A stretch of DNA of 34,629 bases from Prevotella sp. UBA4268 (GTDB lineage: Bacteria; Bacteroidota; Bacteroidia; Bacteroidales; Bacteroidaceae): NCBI GenBank assembly GCA_002395135.1, contig DGWC01000095.1, forward strand, positions 1 through 34,629, read 5' to 3'. Made by a program: the position numbers and the translations under genes. The stretch's first letter is position 1; each line of letters begins with the position of its first letter. The notes below the pieces were generated by a model that had not been told where the DNA came from, did no database searches, and saw only the letters and a list, made by a program, of their open reading frames with translations. Positions 24,618 to 32,845 of this stretch are shown piece after piece.

Positions 24618-25820
24618 CTATTCTTCCACTCTGCCGGGATACTGCTCCAATGCCTTCTGCAAGATGAAGAGTGCGCGGTTTAGGTCTTCCTTTTTAAGCA
24701 CATAGGCGATGCGCACTTGGTTGATTCCGGCACCTGGCGTGGTGTAGAATCCGCTTGCGGGAGCCATCATCACCGTCTCACCTTCATAGTTGAATTCTTC
24801 AAGACACCATCTGCAGAACTTCTCACTGTCGTCTACTGGCAACTTGGCAACCGTGTAGAATGCTCCCATGGGAATAGGGGAGTAGACGCCCGGTATGCGG
24901 TTCAGACCGTCGATCAGGCATTTTCGGCGTTCCACATATTCGTCGTACACATCGCGCAGGTATTCTTCCGGGGTGTCGAGCGATGCTTCGGCGATGATCT
25001 GGCCTATCAATGGCGGCGAAAGACGTGCCTGGCAGAATTTCATCACTGCCTGTCGTATCTCCTTGTTCTTCGTTATAAGTGCCCCAATGCGTATGCCGCA
25101 CTCGCTGTATCGTTTGGAAACGGAGTCGATAAGCACTACATTCTGTTCGATTCCCTCCAGATGGCAGGCGCTGATATAGGGTGAGCCGGTGTAAATGTAT
25201 TCCCGATACACCTCGTCAGAGAACAGATACAGATCGTATTTCTTCACCAAATCCCTGATTTGGTTCATCTCCCTACGTGTGTAAAGGTAGCCCGTGGGGT
25301 TGTTGGGGTTACAAATCAGGATGGCTCTTGTGCGGTCGTTGATGAGTTCTTCGAATTTTTCCACTTTCGGAAGTGAGAATCCCTCTTCAATCGTGGTCGC
25401 AATGGTGCGTATTTTGGCACCTGCCGATATGGCAAATGCCATATAATTGGCATAAGCAGGCTCTGGAACGATGATTTCATCGCCCGGATTGAGGCATGAC
25501 ATGAATGCAAACAGCACTGCCTCCGAACCTCCGCAGGTGATAATGATATCGTCTGCAGTAACGTTAATGTCGTATTTGGCGTAATAATTCACCAGTTTCT
25601 CGCGGTAACTCAAGTAACCTTGCGACGGGGAATACTCCAAAATGGTGCGGTCAACGTCCTTTATGGCATCGAGCGCCACTTTCGGTGTGGGCAAGTCGGG
25701 CTGTCCGATGTTCAAATGATACACCTTTGTGCCTCTCCTCTTGGCGGCTGCGGCCAACGGGGCGAGTTTTCTGATAGGGCTTTCGGGCATCTCCAGGCCG
25801 CGAACTGATATCTGGGGCAT
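24618..25820 (-). CDS. Class I PLP-dependent aminotransferase (AspC-like)
   Basis: A 400-residue fold-type I aminotransferase, different from the one linked to iorAB. Motifs are NIGQPDLPTP (38-47), YSPSQGYLSYRE (63-74), ICNPNNPTGYL (169-179, with N174), SDEVYREY (D202, Y205), SVSKRYSECGIRIG with the PLP lysine K236, and QVRIAY near 375 with the carboxylate-binding arginine. This pattern is typical of aspartate or broad-range aminotransferases. The MPQISVRG start fits the family N-terminus. A full-consensus promoter lies 27 bases upstream. The next gene, the LolC/E-like permease, follows after 18 bases; there is no evident functional link between the two. Confidence 0.9.
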   Translation of the reverse strand: MPQISVRGLEMPESPIRKLAPLAAAAKRRGTKVYHLNIGQPDLPTPKVALDAIKDVDRTILEYSPSQGYLSYREKLVNYYAKYDINVTADDIIITCGGSEAVLFAFMSCLNPGDEIIVPEPAYANYMAFAISAGAKIRTIATTIEEGFSLPKVEKFEELINDRTRAILICNPNNPTGYLYTRREMNQIRDLVKKYDLYLFSDEVYREYIYTGSPYISACHLEGIEQNVVLIDSVSKRYSECGIRIGALITKNKEIRQAVMKFCQARLSPPLIGQIIAEASLDTPEEYLRDVYDEYVERRKCLIDGLNRIPGVYSPIPMGAFYTVAKLPVDDSEKFCRWCLEEFNYEGETVMMAPASGFYTTPGAGINQVRIAYVLKKEDLNRALFILQKALEQYPGRVEE

Positions 25821-25846
25821 ATGCTTCTGTTATTTCAAATTTGTTG

Positions 25847-25877
25847 CAAAATTACTATAATTTGTGATAATCACAAA
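25847..25877 (-). promoter_or_regulatory. Consensus promoter of the aminotransferase-permease pair
   Basis: On the minus strand TTTG (complement of 25874-25877), 19 bases, then TAATTTTG (complement of 25847-25854), 27 bases before the ATG. Confidence 0.8.
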
Positions 25878-25889
25878 AGAAAAGTTGTA

Positions 25890-28199
25890 TTAATTGAAGA
25901 AATTCCACGAAACACCGAACCTGAGCACCATGCCGTTGAGGGGATAATGAGGCACAAAGAAGCGCTTTCCGCCGTCGCCGGCATTCACATGGCTCATCAT
26001 GATATAGAACCGTGTGTGCTTTAAGTGCATGTTGGCATAAACATTGATGATGGGGTAGTTGCCGATGTCTATGTTGTTCTCTCCATTATCTTGTGTGGTG
26101 AACTGGCCAATGAGCGGACTGTATTCTGGTGCCTGGTAACTGGTGAAGTAGCGGATGTCGCCTCCGAGGTTCACGGTAAGCACTTTCGCAATCAGGAATT
26201 TCAGGTACAGGTTGCTGTAGACATTGAGTTTCGGCACCGGGAGAACTTCCTGCTTGCTGGTTTCCTGATATGTAATCTGGCTTTCCCAGTTAAGCGGTCC
26301 CACGGTAAAGTCTTGATTCAACTGCAAGGTGAGCAGACTGATGTTGTCACTACACTGTCTTGCCGTCACAGAAGTTGCTGAACGCACGTTGTTTTCATTG
26401 CCATAACTCTGGGAAAAATAGGTGTAGTTCTTCATATTGTCCACAGCCACGCGCAGTTTAGTGCGTGTTTTTCTGTAAGAGAACACTCCTTCAATCCTGG
26501 TATGGTATTCTTTGTCATACTCTTGGTCCCACCACAGGTGCTTCCCGTGATAGTGGCGCTTGTAAAACTCTGGATTCAGCCTGTGGATAAATGCCTTGGC
26601 AGCCAGTTGAACAGTATCTCCCAGGAACTTAAAGTTAAGATCGGCCGTGCCGTCTATCTTTAACTGGCCTGCATCTTCGCCTGTCAGCCATGTCTCTGCA
26701 CCTATTTTATAATGCAAAAGCGAGCCCTCGGTCTTGATCAACTGACCTCCTATGCTCAGGTTGTGCTCATTATAACTCCTGTATCTGGTATCCAGCGAGT
26801 CGGGAAGTGTGAAACGGCGCAGGTCAGATGTGATAAAGGCCTTGAGTCCTGCCTTTGCCCATTTGTTGAACCCCTCTAATAGCGAGAGCGCGATAGTGTT
26901 TTTGAGTTCAAAATGTTTCATCTTGTCATAGATGCTGTCACCTCCCAAGGCGTCGACAAGCGGATAGGTGTGCAGGTAATAATTGGATGGCGTTTCGTAA
27001 GCCTGGTATATCCTCTTGTAATTGTCGAACTGCGCTGTATGGATGATGCTGGTCACGGGCACAAACTCATTCTTCATCCACGACGTGTCTTCTTTTTGAC
27101 TGTTCATGGCATTCATCAAACTGTCGGCCATGGCCTTGCTGCTCACCGTGATGCGGGTGCTGTCTTTCTGTTCTCTGCCATTTTCGGCTGGCTCAGTCCC
27201 CGCAATCCTTGCTCCTTCAGGCCTTCCTGCAAAGGTTTTCGGCTCGCTTACTTCGTCCTCTTCATCACCTTTTATGTCGCGTGCCTTTCTTCTATCGCGC
27301 TTTTCCTTGTCTTTTTGCGCTTCAATGGCAAACTTCTTGGCCTTGATTTCGTCTGCGGTCATCCGCACCTTCCGGTTGAAACCGATGTTATAGCGGTGGC
27401 TCAGGAACACGTGCTGATTGTCGTTACGGTTCCAGTTCTTTTGTAAAACGGTGGGAATTTCATCGGTACGGAAGTCATCCTGGAATATTTCGGGGTGGCT
27501 AACATACTCATCGTTGGTGATGCCGCCGTTTTCTGACACCTTCTGGTGGTTGGTCGACACGAGCAGATGCGCCTGATATCGGTCGCCAAGATACGATCCA
27601 TACAAGGTGTAATTGAAGTGGGCCGTGCTTTGGTGCTGGTAATAGCCGCGGCCATAGATGTAGTCGAACTTCATGCCGGCACCGATTTTCTTGCCTGCAT
27701 TCACGGCAAAGAGGGCTTTCAGATGGTCTTCTCCATTATTCTTGTCGCCGCATTCGTTGAAACTAATGTTGGTAATGGGCGACAAAGTGTTTGTGAAATG
27801 GAACTGGTTTACCGGTGTGATGAAATAGTCGTAAGGCTGTGTGAACAAGAACTGACCGGTTTGCAGGCGGTCGATAAATATCCTGTTGATGCGCGGAGCA
27901 CCCAGATTGCCGGTGGTGTTGTATTCTCCTCGCATGCCAGTGGTGAAAGGCGTGTTCATGAACATGTGCGACATCGTGTCGACTTCGGCAGCCCTGCGGT
28001 CGCCGAAACGCTCATCCACCGTCCAAACTTTCAGTCCTTTGGGTATTTCCTTGTTGCCATGCCCCAGTGAATCCGTCCTTCCGTTCATGCCGGGAGTACC
28101 AGTATCTCTGAAGTCTCCGTTCTCCGGGCCGTTGATGTCTTGTGCTTTGCCGGTGCAACACAGCAGCACAACCATCATCAGCATTATCAGTCTTTCCAT
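25890..28199 (-). CDS. Putative outer-membrane porin (Porin_10 type) with a charged insert
   Basis: A 769-residue predicted outer-membrane beta-barrel protein. A signal peptide (1-20, ending GKAQ) is followed by the family's KVWTVDERFGDRRAAEVDTMSHMFMNT segment and the GAPRINRIFIDR...QFLFTQPYDYFI block (about 100-128). The rest alternates aromatic and polar strands typical of a barrel and ends VLRFGVSWNFFN. Between about residues 276 and 380 lies a long hydrophilic segment very rich in Lys, Arg, Glu and Asp (KDKEKRDRRKARDIKGDEEDE and following), which would be a large surface loop or periplasmic turn. The family ('putative porin', Bacteroidetes) has no firmly known substrate. It overlaps the upstream 60-residue membrane protein gene by 13 bases, so the two are translationally linked. 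Confidence 0.8.
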   Translation of the reverse strand: MERLIMLMMVVLLCCTGKAQDINGPENGDFRDTGTPGMNGRTDSLGHGNKEIPKGLKVWTVDERFGDRRAAEVDTMSHMFMNTPFTTGMRGEYNTTGNLGAPRINRIFIDRLQTGQFLFTQPYDYFITPVNQFHFTNTLSPITNISFNECGDKNNGEDHLKALFAVNAGKKIGAGMKFDYIYGRGYYQHQSTAHFNYTLYGSYLGDRYQAHLLVSTNHQKVSENGGITNDEYVSHPEIFQDDFRTDEIPTVLQKNWNRNDNQHVFLSHRYNIGFNRKVRMTADEIKAKKFAIEAQKDKEKRDRRKARDIKGDEEDEVSEPKTFAGRPEGARIAGTEPAENGREQKDSTRITVSSKAMADSLMNAMNSQKEDTSWMKNEFVPVTSIIHTAQFDNYKRIYQAYETPSNYYLHTYPLVDALGGDSIYDKMKHFELKNTIALSLLEGFNKWAKAGLKAFITSDLRRFTLPDSLDTRYRSYNEHNLSIGGQLIKTEGSLLHYKIGAETWLTGEDAGQLKIDGTADLNFKFLGDTVQLAAKAFIHRLNPEFYKRHYHGKHLWWDQEYDKEYHTRIEGVFSYRKTRTKLRVAVDNMKNYTYFSQSYGNENNVRSATSVTARQCSDNISLLTLQLNQDFTVGPLNWESQITYQETSKQEVLPVPKLNVYSNLYLKFLIAKVLTVNLGGDIRYFTSYQAPEYSPLIGQFTTQDNGENNIDIGNYPIINVYANMHLKHTRFYIMMSHVNAGDGGKRFFVPHYPLNGMVLRFGVSWNFFN

Positions 28200-28369
28200 T
28201 TAATCAGTCTCAATGCACATTCAATAATCTTGAAAACAATCGATGCCAGTATGATGTAGGTTCCCGTGTCATGGTTTGAATAGAAATAAACCAGAACGCC
28301 TATCACAGCGCCCACCATGAAAATCAGGTTCAGAATCTGGCGTATCATTGCTATGCGGTTGCTATCCAT
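28187..28369 (-). CDS. Small two-helix membrane protein
   Basis: A 60-residue protein with two hydrophobic segments (about 11-30 and 37-54) and charged ends (MDSNRIAMIRQ..., ...RLIKWKD). I do not recognise a named family. It looks real because its 3' end overlaps the porin start by 13 bases, the hydrophobic pattern is clean, and an 89-base gap to the upstream DUF4468 gene in the same direction suggests one transcript. It would sit in the inner membrane. No promoter element is visible directly upstream. Confidence 0.65.
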   Translation of the reverse strand: MDSNRIAMIRQILNLIFMVGAVIGVLVYFYSNHDTGTYIILASIVFKIIECALRLIKWKD

Positions 28370-28458
28370 GTCTTGATATGTTTAATAAAGTTGTTTTAAA
28401 AACGTATGCTTCTCGTGACTGTGGCCGGCGTTTATGCTTGTGGCAGCCAATGTCTTGA

Positions 28459-29112
28459 TTATAGTTTCTTCAGCATTTGGGTGATGTCGTTGAACAGAAA
28501 GTCTTTGCGGTCGATGGTTTTGCGGCGGAATTTGGCCGTCCCCTTGTACATCTTGGTCTTTTTCTTGTTCAGCGAGTTGCGGTCGTTGATCAGTTCTTCT
28601 GCCTTCATCACCTGTCCGCCATGTTCGCGGTTCTCCTCATAACGGTAGACCAGCCGGTTCATAACCACGCTTACATGTCCGTCGGAACATGTCGTCACCA
28701 GGTTGAAAGAGAATCGTGAGCGGTCGAGAGAGAAGAACTGGTCTTTGAAAACCAGCCATTCTTTCACGCTGGTCACAATCATGTGGTCCGATTTGTTCAC
28801 TAATGCCACGATGCTGCCCTCAAGTTGGTTCTCAGTATGTGTGAGCGCGTCCATGTATTTGAGCATGGCATCGTAGAGTTCCTGCGCTTTCTTGCCTGGA
28901 ACATCCACGTTTAAGGTCCATTCCACGCGTCCGTCAACCTCGGGAACTGCCCCCTCAAGATACTTTTCGTCCTCCTGTGGAATTGTTTTCTGCTTTTCTG
29001 CGGGTGTTTCGTGGCTTTCTTGCTTGATGTCAGGCCGTTCCCAAACGTTTTGAGCCACCATGTTCAGCGGCAGGCATGCTAATGCCAGTATGATGTATTT
29101 CTTCATTTTCAT
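28459..29112 (-). CDS. Secreted DUF4468-like protein
   Basis: A 217-residue exported protein. A signal peptide (about 1-20, KKYIILALACLPLNMVAQ) is followed by an acidic linker and a domain beginning PEVDGRVEWTLNVDVPGKKAQELYDAMLKYMDAL. This matches the DUF4468 pattern ('TBP-like fold', common in Bacteroidetes), with a later FSFNLVTTCSDGHVSVVMNRLVYRY strand pair. The C-terminal about 50 residues are basic and predicted helical. The start may be the ATG at 29112 or the one at 29106. A minus-strand -7 element (complement of CAAAATTA at 29117-29124) lies just 4 bases before the first ATG, without a good -33 element. If used, the message would be nearly leaderless. Function is unknown. Confidence 0.65.
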   Translation of the reverse strand: MKMKKYIILALACLPLNMVAQNVWERPDIKQESHETPAEKQKTIPQEDEKYLEGAVPEVDGRVEWTLNVDVPGKKAQELYDAMLKYMDALTHTENQLEGSIVALVNKSDHMIVTSVKEWLVFKDQFFSLDRSRFSFNLVTTCSDGHVSVVMNRLVYRYEENREHGGQVMKAEELINDRNSLNKKKTKMYKGTAKFRRKTIDRKDFLFNDITQMLKKL

Positions 29113-29265
29113 GGTGCAAAATTAGTAAATAATATGCGATAAACGCTCGTTTAAGCATTATTTAACCTTTAGACGCATGCATGCGCAACGCTTTCATGCA
29201 AAATGGCAGAGCGCATCCTCCATCGGATCTTTCGATGCTTTCTGCGTTCACTGACGGCTTCTTCG

Positions 29266-29297
29266 GGCGGCCAGTCATTTACGCGGAAGCCTGCGGA
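29266..29297. repeat. 32-bp imperfect direct repeat, copy 1
   Basis: Matches 29312-29343 at a 46-base offset with about 5 mismatches; the best conserved part is GAAGCCTGCGGA at the end of each copy. Confidence 0.6.
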
Positions 29298-29311
29298 ACC
29301 GAGCGATTGAA

Positions 29312-29343
29312 GGCAGCAAGTCATATACGATGAAGCCTGCGGA
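29312..29343. repeat. 32-bp imperfect direct repeat, copy 2
   Basis: Second copy of the repeat at 29266-29297, 46 bases downstream, sharing GGC-GC-AGTCAT-TACG and the terminal GAAGCCTGCGGA. Confidence 0.6.
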
Positions 29344-29536
29344 CATGGCAGTCCTTGTGCATGAAATTGTCATGGAAATTCCGAATTTTAGGCGCTCATA
29401 CGGTCGATCTTAGCCACAAACGGTCGATGAGGCGTAAAATACGCAAGTTTTGGGGCATGTTTCGCAATTTGTTGGTTTATAGACTATTACGGTAAAAGTA
29501 AGTTCTCGTTGAACGAAGAAATCAGATGTTTGCTGG

Positions 29537-29641
29537 CAAAACCTATGCTTTGGGGTTGCAAAAGCATAGGTTTTGAGGTGCGAAACCATAGTTTTTGGGC
29601 AGTAAAACCATAGTTTTTGAAAGGTAAAAGCATAGGTTTTG
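29537..29641. repeat. Array of five near-palindromic 17-bp elements at a strict 22-bp period
   Basis: Cores begin at 29537, 29559, 29581, 29603 and 29625, exactly 22 bases apart, with 5-base spacers of unrelated sequence. The core consensus is close to CAAAAnCATAGnTTTTG, which is nearly its own reverse complement. Unit 1 is the inverted form of units 2 and 5, while units 3 and 4 share AAACCATAGTTTTTG. The spacers are far too short for CRISPR, and the 22-base period is not a multiple of three, so it is not coding. Confidence 0.9.
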
Positions 29642-29818
29642 CGAGTCGAAATGTGCGACGCGGTAACGATTCTTTACATTTTTGCATTTCTAACGCCCGT
29701 TTTGTCAAAAATCAATTTCTATTTCGAAGAAAAACGGCAACATGGTTTTGTCGCGTTTTTTCGAATCATCCGCATGCCGCCAGATGGCGGAAAATGGGAT
29801 TTGGCATCCATGGAAACG

Positions 29819-31858
29819 TTACTTGAGCAGTTCTTGCAGACGAATGATTTCGTCGCGATATTGCGCCGCCTGAATGAAGTCGAGGTCCTTGGCAGCCTGC
29901 TTCATCAGTTTGGTGGTGTTGTCAATGCTCTTGCGCAACTGCTCCTGACTCATCTTGGCAATGATAGGATCGGCAGCCATATCCATGGAATCGGGCTCCA
30001 CGTAAGGCTGATAGGCCACGGGTTGTCTGCTCTTTCGCTTGTCGGCAACGGCCTCCTCGGCAGACTGTCCGAAGGTGGATTGCTTGATTTCTTTCACAAT
30101 CTGGTGAGGCGTGATGCCGTGTTCCTCGTTGTATTTCAATTGTTTGCTGCGTCGGCGCAACGTTTCGTCGATAGTGAGTTGCATGCTTTGGGTGATGGTG
30201 TCGGCATACATGATTACCATTCCGTTCACGTTTCGTGCTGCACGGCCAGCGGTCTGTGTGAGTGAGCGGTGCGACCGCAGGAATCCTTCTTTGTCTGCAT
30301 CGAGAATGGCAACGAGTGATACTTCAGGCAAATCCAGTCCTTCGCGCAGCAAGTTGACACCAACGAGCACGTCGAACACACCGGCACGCAGGTCGCTCAT
30401 GATTTTTACGCGGTCGAGTGTGGCCACATCGCTGTGTATGTAGTTGGCTCTGATGTCGTGATTGAGCAGATATTCAGTGAGTTCCTCTGCCATGCGCTTC
30501 GTGAGAGTGGTCACCAGGATGCGCTCGTTGCGCTGGCTGCGCACCAAAATCTCCTCTGTTAGATCGTCAATTTGGTTCTCGCTGGGTCGCACAACGATTT
30601 CCGGGTCGAGCAAACCTGTAGGTCGGATGAGTTGTTCTACCACAATGCCCTCCGATTCTTGCAGTTCGTAGTCGGCAGGAGTAGCAGAAACGTAGATAAC
30701 TTGTTTGACAAGTTGCTTGAATTCCTCGAATCTGAGCGGCCGGTTGTCAAATGCTGCGGGCAAACGGAAGCCATATTCCACCAGATTTGTCTTGCGTGAG
30801 CGGTCGCCACCATACATTGCGCTGATCTGCGGCACACTTACATGGCTCTCATCTATGACCAAAAGATAGTCGTCGGGGAAGAAATCAAACAGACAATAGG
30901 GACGTTGTCCGGCTTCACGGCCGTCAAAATAGCGGCTGTAATTCTCTATTCCCGAGCAGTGGCCTAACTCTTTAATCATCTCTATGTCATATTCCACGCG
31001 CTCTTTAATTCGTTGTGCCTTAATGGGTTCTCCTATTTCGTTGAAGAAATCCACCTGTTTTATCAAGTCGTCTTGTATGGCGCGGATGGCACTCTCGGTC
31101 TGTTCCTTGGATGTGACGAACAGATTGGCGGGATAAATCTGGTATTCCTCAAACGAAGCCAAGCGGTGGAAGGTTACCGAATCTAACTCCTCGATGGCAT
31201 CAATCTCGTCGTCCCACCATGAAATGCGCAGCACGTTGTCGCTGTATGCCATAAATACGTCAACGGTTTCGCCCTTCACCCTGAAGTTTCCACGCTTTAG
31301 TTCCAGGTCGTTGCGCACATAAAGCGCGTCAACCAGTCGGCGCAGGAATGCGTTGCGCTCGAATTTCTGTCCCTTTTTGAGCGTGATGACACTGTTTGCC
31401 ATGGCCACAGGACCGCCCATACCATAGATGCACGATACCGACGACACCACAACCACGTCTTTTCTGCCCGACAACAGTGACGAAACAGCAGAGAGCCGCA
31501 GCCGGTCTATCTCGTCGTTGATGGCCAGATCCTTCTCGATATAGGTGTCGGTTTGCGGAAGATAAGCCTCTGGCTGGTAGTAGTCGTAGTAGGAAACATA
31601 GTATTCCACGGCATTTTCCGGAAAGAATCCCTTCATTTCCATATATAGTTGGGCTGCCAGAGTCTTGTTGTGGCTGAGAATCAGGGTGGGCTTGTTCACT
31701 TCTGCTATGACATTGGCCACGGTGAACGTCTTTCCCGAGCCAGTAACTCCTAAAAGCACTTGCGCCTTATCGCCCCTTTCAATGCCGTCAACCAGTTGCC
31801 TGATGGCCTCGGGCTGATCACCCGTGGGCTGATATTTCGATGTTAACTTGAAATTCAT
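29819..31858 (-). CDS. uvrB: UvrABC excision nuclease subunit B
   Basis: A 679-residue DNA-damage recognition helicase of nucleotide excision repair. It starts MNFKLTSKYQPTGDQPEAI; the Walker A GVTGSGKT (37-44) and LSHNKTLAAQLY motif are followed by the beta-hairpin YYDYYQPEAYLPQTDTYIEKD region (about 90-110) that clamps DNA. The DEAD-like box VIDESHVS, motif V GVNLLREGLDLPEVSLVAILDADKEGFLRS and motif VI QTAGRAARN are present. The C-terminal UvrC-binding UVR domain (SQEQLRKSIDNTTKLMKQAAKDLDFIQAAQYRDEI) completes a full-length protein. A minus-strand -7 element (complement of CAAAATTA, 31864-31871) lies 5 bases before the ATG, with a weak -33. It is divergent from bamD. Downstream lies the repeat-bearing gene-free region with no clear terminator. 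Confidence 0.97.
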   Translation of the reverse strand: MNFKLTSKYQPTGDQPEAIRQLVDGIERGDKAQVLLGVTGSGKTFTVANVIAEVNKPTLILSHNKTLAAQLYMEMKGFFPENAVEYYVSYYDYYQPEAYLPQTDTYIEKDLAINDEIDRLRLSAVSSLLSGRKDVVVVSSVSCIYGMGGPVAMANSVITLKKGQKFERNAFLRRLVDALYVRNDLELKRGNFRVKGETVDVFMAYSDNVLRISWWDDEIDAIEELDSVTFHRLASFEEYQIYPANLFVTSKEQTESAIRAIQDDLIKQVDFFNEIGEPIKAQRIKERVEYDIEMIKELGHCSGIENYSRYFDGREAGQRPYCLFDFFPDDYLLVIDESHVSVPQISAMYGGDRSRKTNLVEYGFRLPAAFDNRPLRFEEFKQLVKQVIYVSATPADYELQESEGIVVEQLIRPTGLLDPEIVVRPSENQIDDLTEEILVRSQRNERILVTTLTKRMAEELTEYLLNHDIRANYIHSDVATLDRVKIMSDLRAGVFDVLVGVNLLREGLDLPEVSLVAILDADKEGFLRSHRSLTQTAGRAARNVNGMVIMYADTITQSMQLTIDETLRRRSKQLKYNEEHGITPHQIVKEIKQSTFGQSAEEAVADKRKSRQPVAYQPYVEPDSMDMAADPIIAKMSQEQLRKSIDNTTKLMKQAAKDLDFIQAAQYRDEIIRLQELLK

Positions 31859-31890
31859 AACTGCAAAATTACTAAAAAAGACCTAATCTA

Positions 31891-31906
31891 TAGCAATTTT
31901 TTGCTA
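31891..31906. repeat. Inverted repeat between uvrB and bamD
   Basis: TAGCAA-TTTT-TTGCTA, a perfect 6-bp inverted repeat with a 4-base loop in the middle of the divergent uvrB/bamD promoter region. It could be an operator; no known binding consensus is recognised. Confidence 0.4.
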
Positions 31907-31923
31907 AAAAACTATCACATGAC

Positions 31924-31954
31924 TTTGTAATTATTGGATTTTGCCGTATCTTTG
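31924..31954 (+). promoter_or_regulatory. Consensus promoter of the bamD-rpoZ operon
   Basis: TTTG (31924-31927), 19 bases, TATCTTTG (31947-31954). The ATG at 31964 is only 9 bases after the -7 element, so transcripts starting a few bases downstream would have almost no leader. Confidence 0.75.
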
Positions 31955-31963
31955 CACCTTGAT

Positions 31964-32830
31964 ATGAAGAAAATGAAGAATATAATGGCAGTTGTATGCG
32001 CCTCGATTCTATTCTCTGGTTGCGCTCATGAGTTCAACCAGGTGTACAAATCGGCCGACTACGACTATAAATATGAATATGCCAAGGAGTGTTTCGCCAA
32101 GCAGAAATACCAGCGCGCAGCCACTTTGCTGCAGGATGTGGTGACTATGATGAAGGGAACCGAGAATGCGCAGGAGAGTGTCTATATGCTTGGCATGTCG
32201 GAATTCTGCCTGCGCGACTATGAAACGGCCTCGGAATGGTTCAAAAAGTATCATCAGTCGTATCCGAAAGGGGTATACGCAGAGATGGCTTCCTATTATG
32301 TGGGCGAGAGCCTCTATATGAGCACTCCCGAACCGCGCCTTGATCAGACCGCCACAGTGAGTGCCATTGCTGCTTATCAGGAGTATCTTGACCTGTATCC
32401 CGATGCTCAGATGAAAGATGAGGCTCAGTCGAGGCTGATTGAATTGCAGGATAAACTTGTGAAGAAAGAACTGCTTTCGGCTCAGTTGTATTATAATCTG
32501 GGTACTTATTTCGGCAACTGCCTTACTGGCGGAAGCAATTATGAGGCTTGTATCATCACTGCCCAGAATGCATTGAAGGACTATCCGTATAGCAGCATGC
32601 GCGAGAACTTCGCCCTGCTCATTATGAAGAGCAAGTTCGAACTGGCTGAACAGAGCGTGGAATCTAAGCGCGTGGACCGCTATCGCGATGCAGAGGATGA
32701 GTGCTACGGCTTTATCAACGAGTATCCAGACAGCAAAGACCGCAAGGTGGCTGAGCGATACATTAACACCTGCAAGAAATATACGGGCGAGGCCGATGGA
32801 GAAAGCAATCAGGAAATGAACAACAATTAA
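31964..32830 (+). CDS. bamD: Outer-membrane assembly lipoprotein BamD
   Basis: A 288-residue lipoprotein component of the beta-barrel assembly machinery on the inner face of the outer membrane. A leader ending in the lipobox LFSGC (Cys20) is followed by five TPR-like helical repeats. These include YEYAKECFAKQKYQRAATLLQDVV, YMLGMSEFCLRDYETASEWFKKYHQSYPKG and a later AYQEYLDLYPDAQMKDEAQSRL pair, the usual YfiO/BamD pattern. The ATG at 31964 is preferred to the upstream TTG at 31934, which would overlap the promoter; the ATG at 31973 is also possible. It is first in a compact operon with rpoZ (15-base gap) and a DUF4293 gene. This gene order is, to my recollection, common in Bacteroidetes. Confidence 0.92.
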   Translation: MKKMKNIMAVVCASILFSGCAHEFNQVYKSADYDYKYEYAKECFAKQKYQRAATLLQDVVTMMKGTENAQESVYMLGMSEFCLRDYETASEWFKKYHQSYPKGVYAEMASYYVGESLYMSTPEPRLDQTATVSAIAAYQEYLDLYPDAQMKDEAQSRLIELQDKLVKKELLSAQLYYNLGTYFGNCLTGGSNYEACIITAQNALKDYPYSSMRENFALLIMKSKFELAEQSVESKRVDRYRDAEDECYGFINEYPDSKDRKVAERYINTCKKYTGEADGESNQEMNNN

Positions 32831-32845
32831 CAGAAATAAAATAGA

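Larger units (their letters stand above)
29113..29818. other. Gene-free intergenic region with two repeat families
   Basis: About 700 bases between uvrB and the DUF4468 gene, both on the minus strand. It contains a 12-bp perfect palindrome (29174-29185), an imperfect 32-bp direct repeat, two copies of ACGGTCGAT (29400 and 29420), the 22-bp-period array and a small hairpin at 29777-29790 that could slow polymerase after uvrB. I find no convincing gene: the open frame across the array (29487-29708, minus) is an artefact of the repeats. Confidence 0.7.

Noticed and set aside
27546..28070. 174-residue plus-strand frame within the porin gene
   Set aside because: Antisense shadow; the porin has signal peptide, barrel motifs and a coupled upstream gene.
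29537..29641. CRISPR array
   Set aside because: Spacers are only 5 bases, cores are 17 bases and partly inverted, and no cas genes are in the window.
29487..29708. A 73-residue open frame across the 22-bp repeat array (minus strand)
   Set aside because: The apparent KPMLL/YGF-like repetition in the protein only reflects the DNA repeats; the 22-base period is not a multiple of three, there is no start context and no domain.
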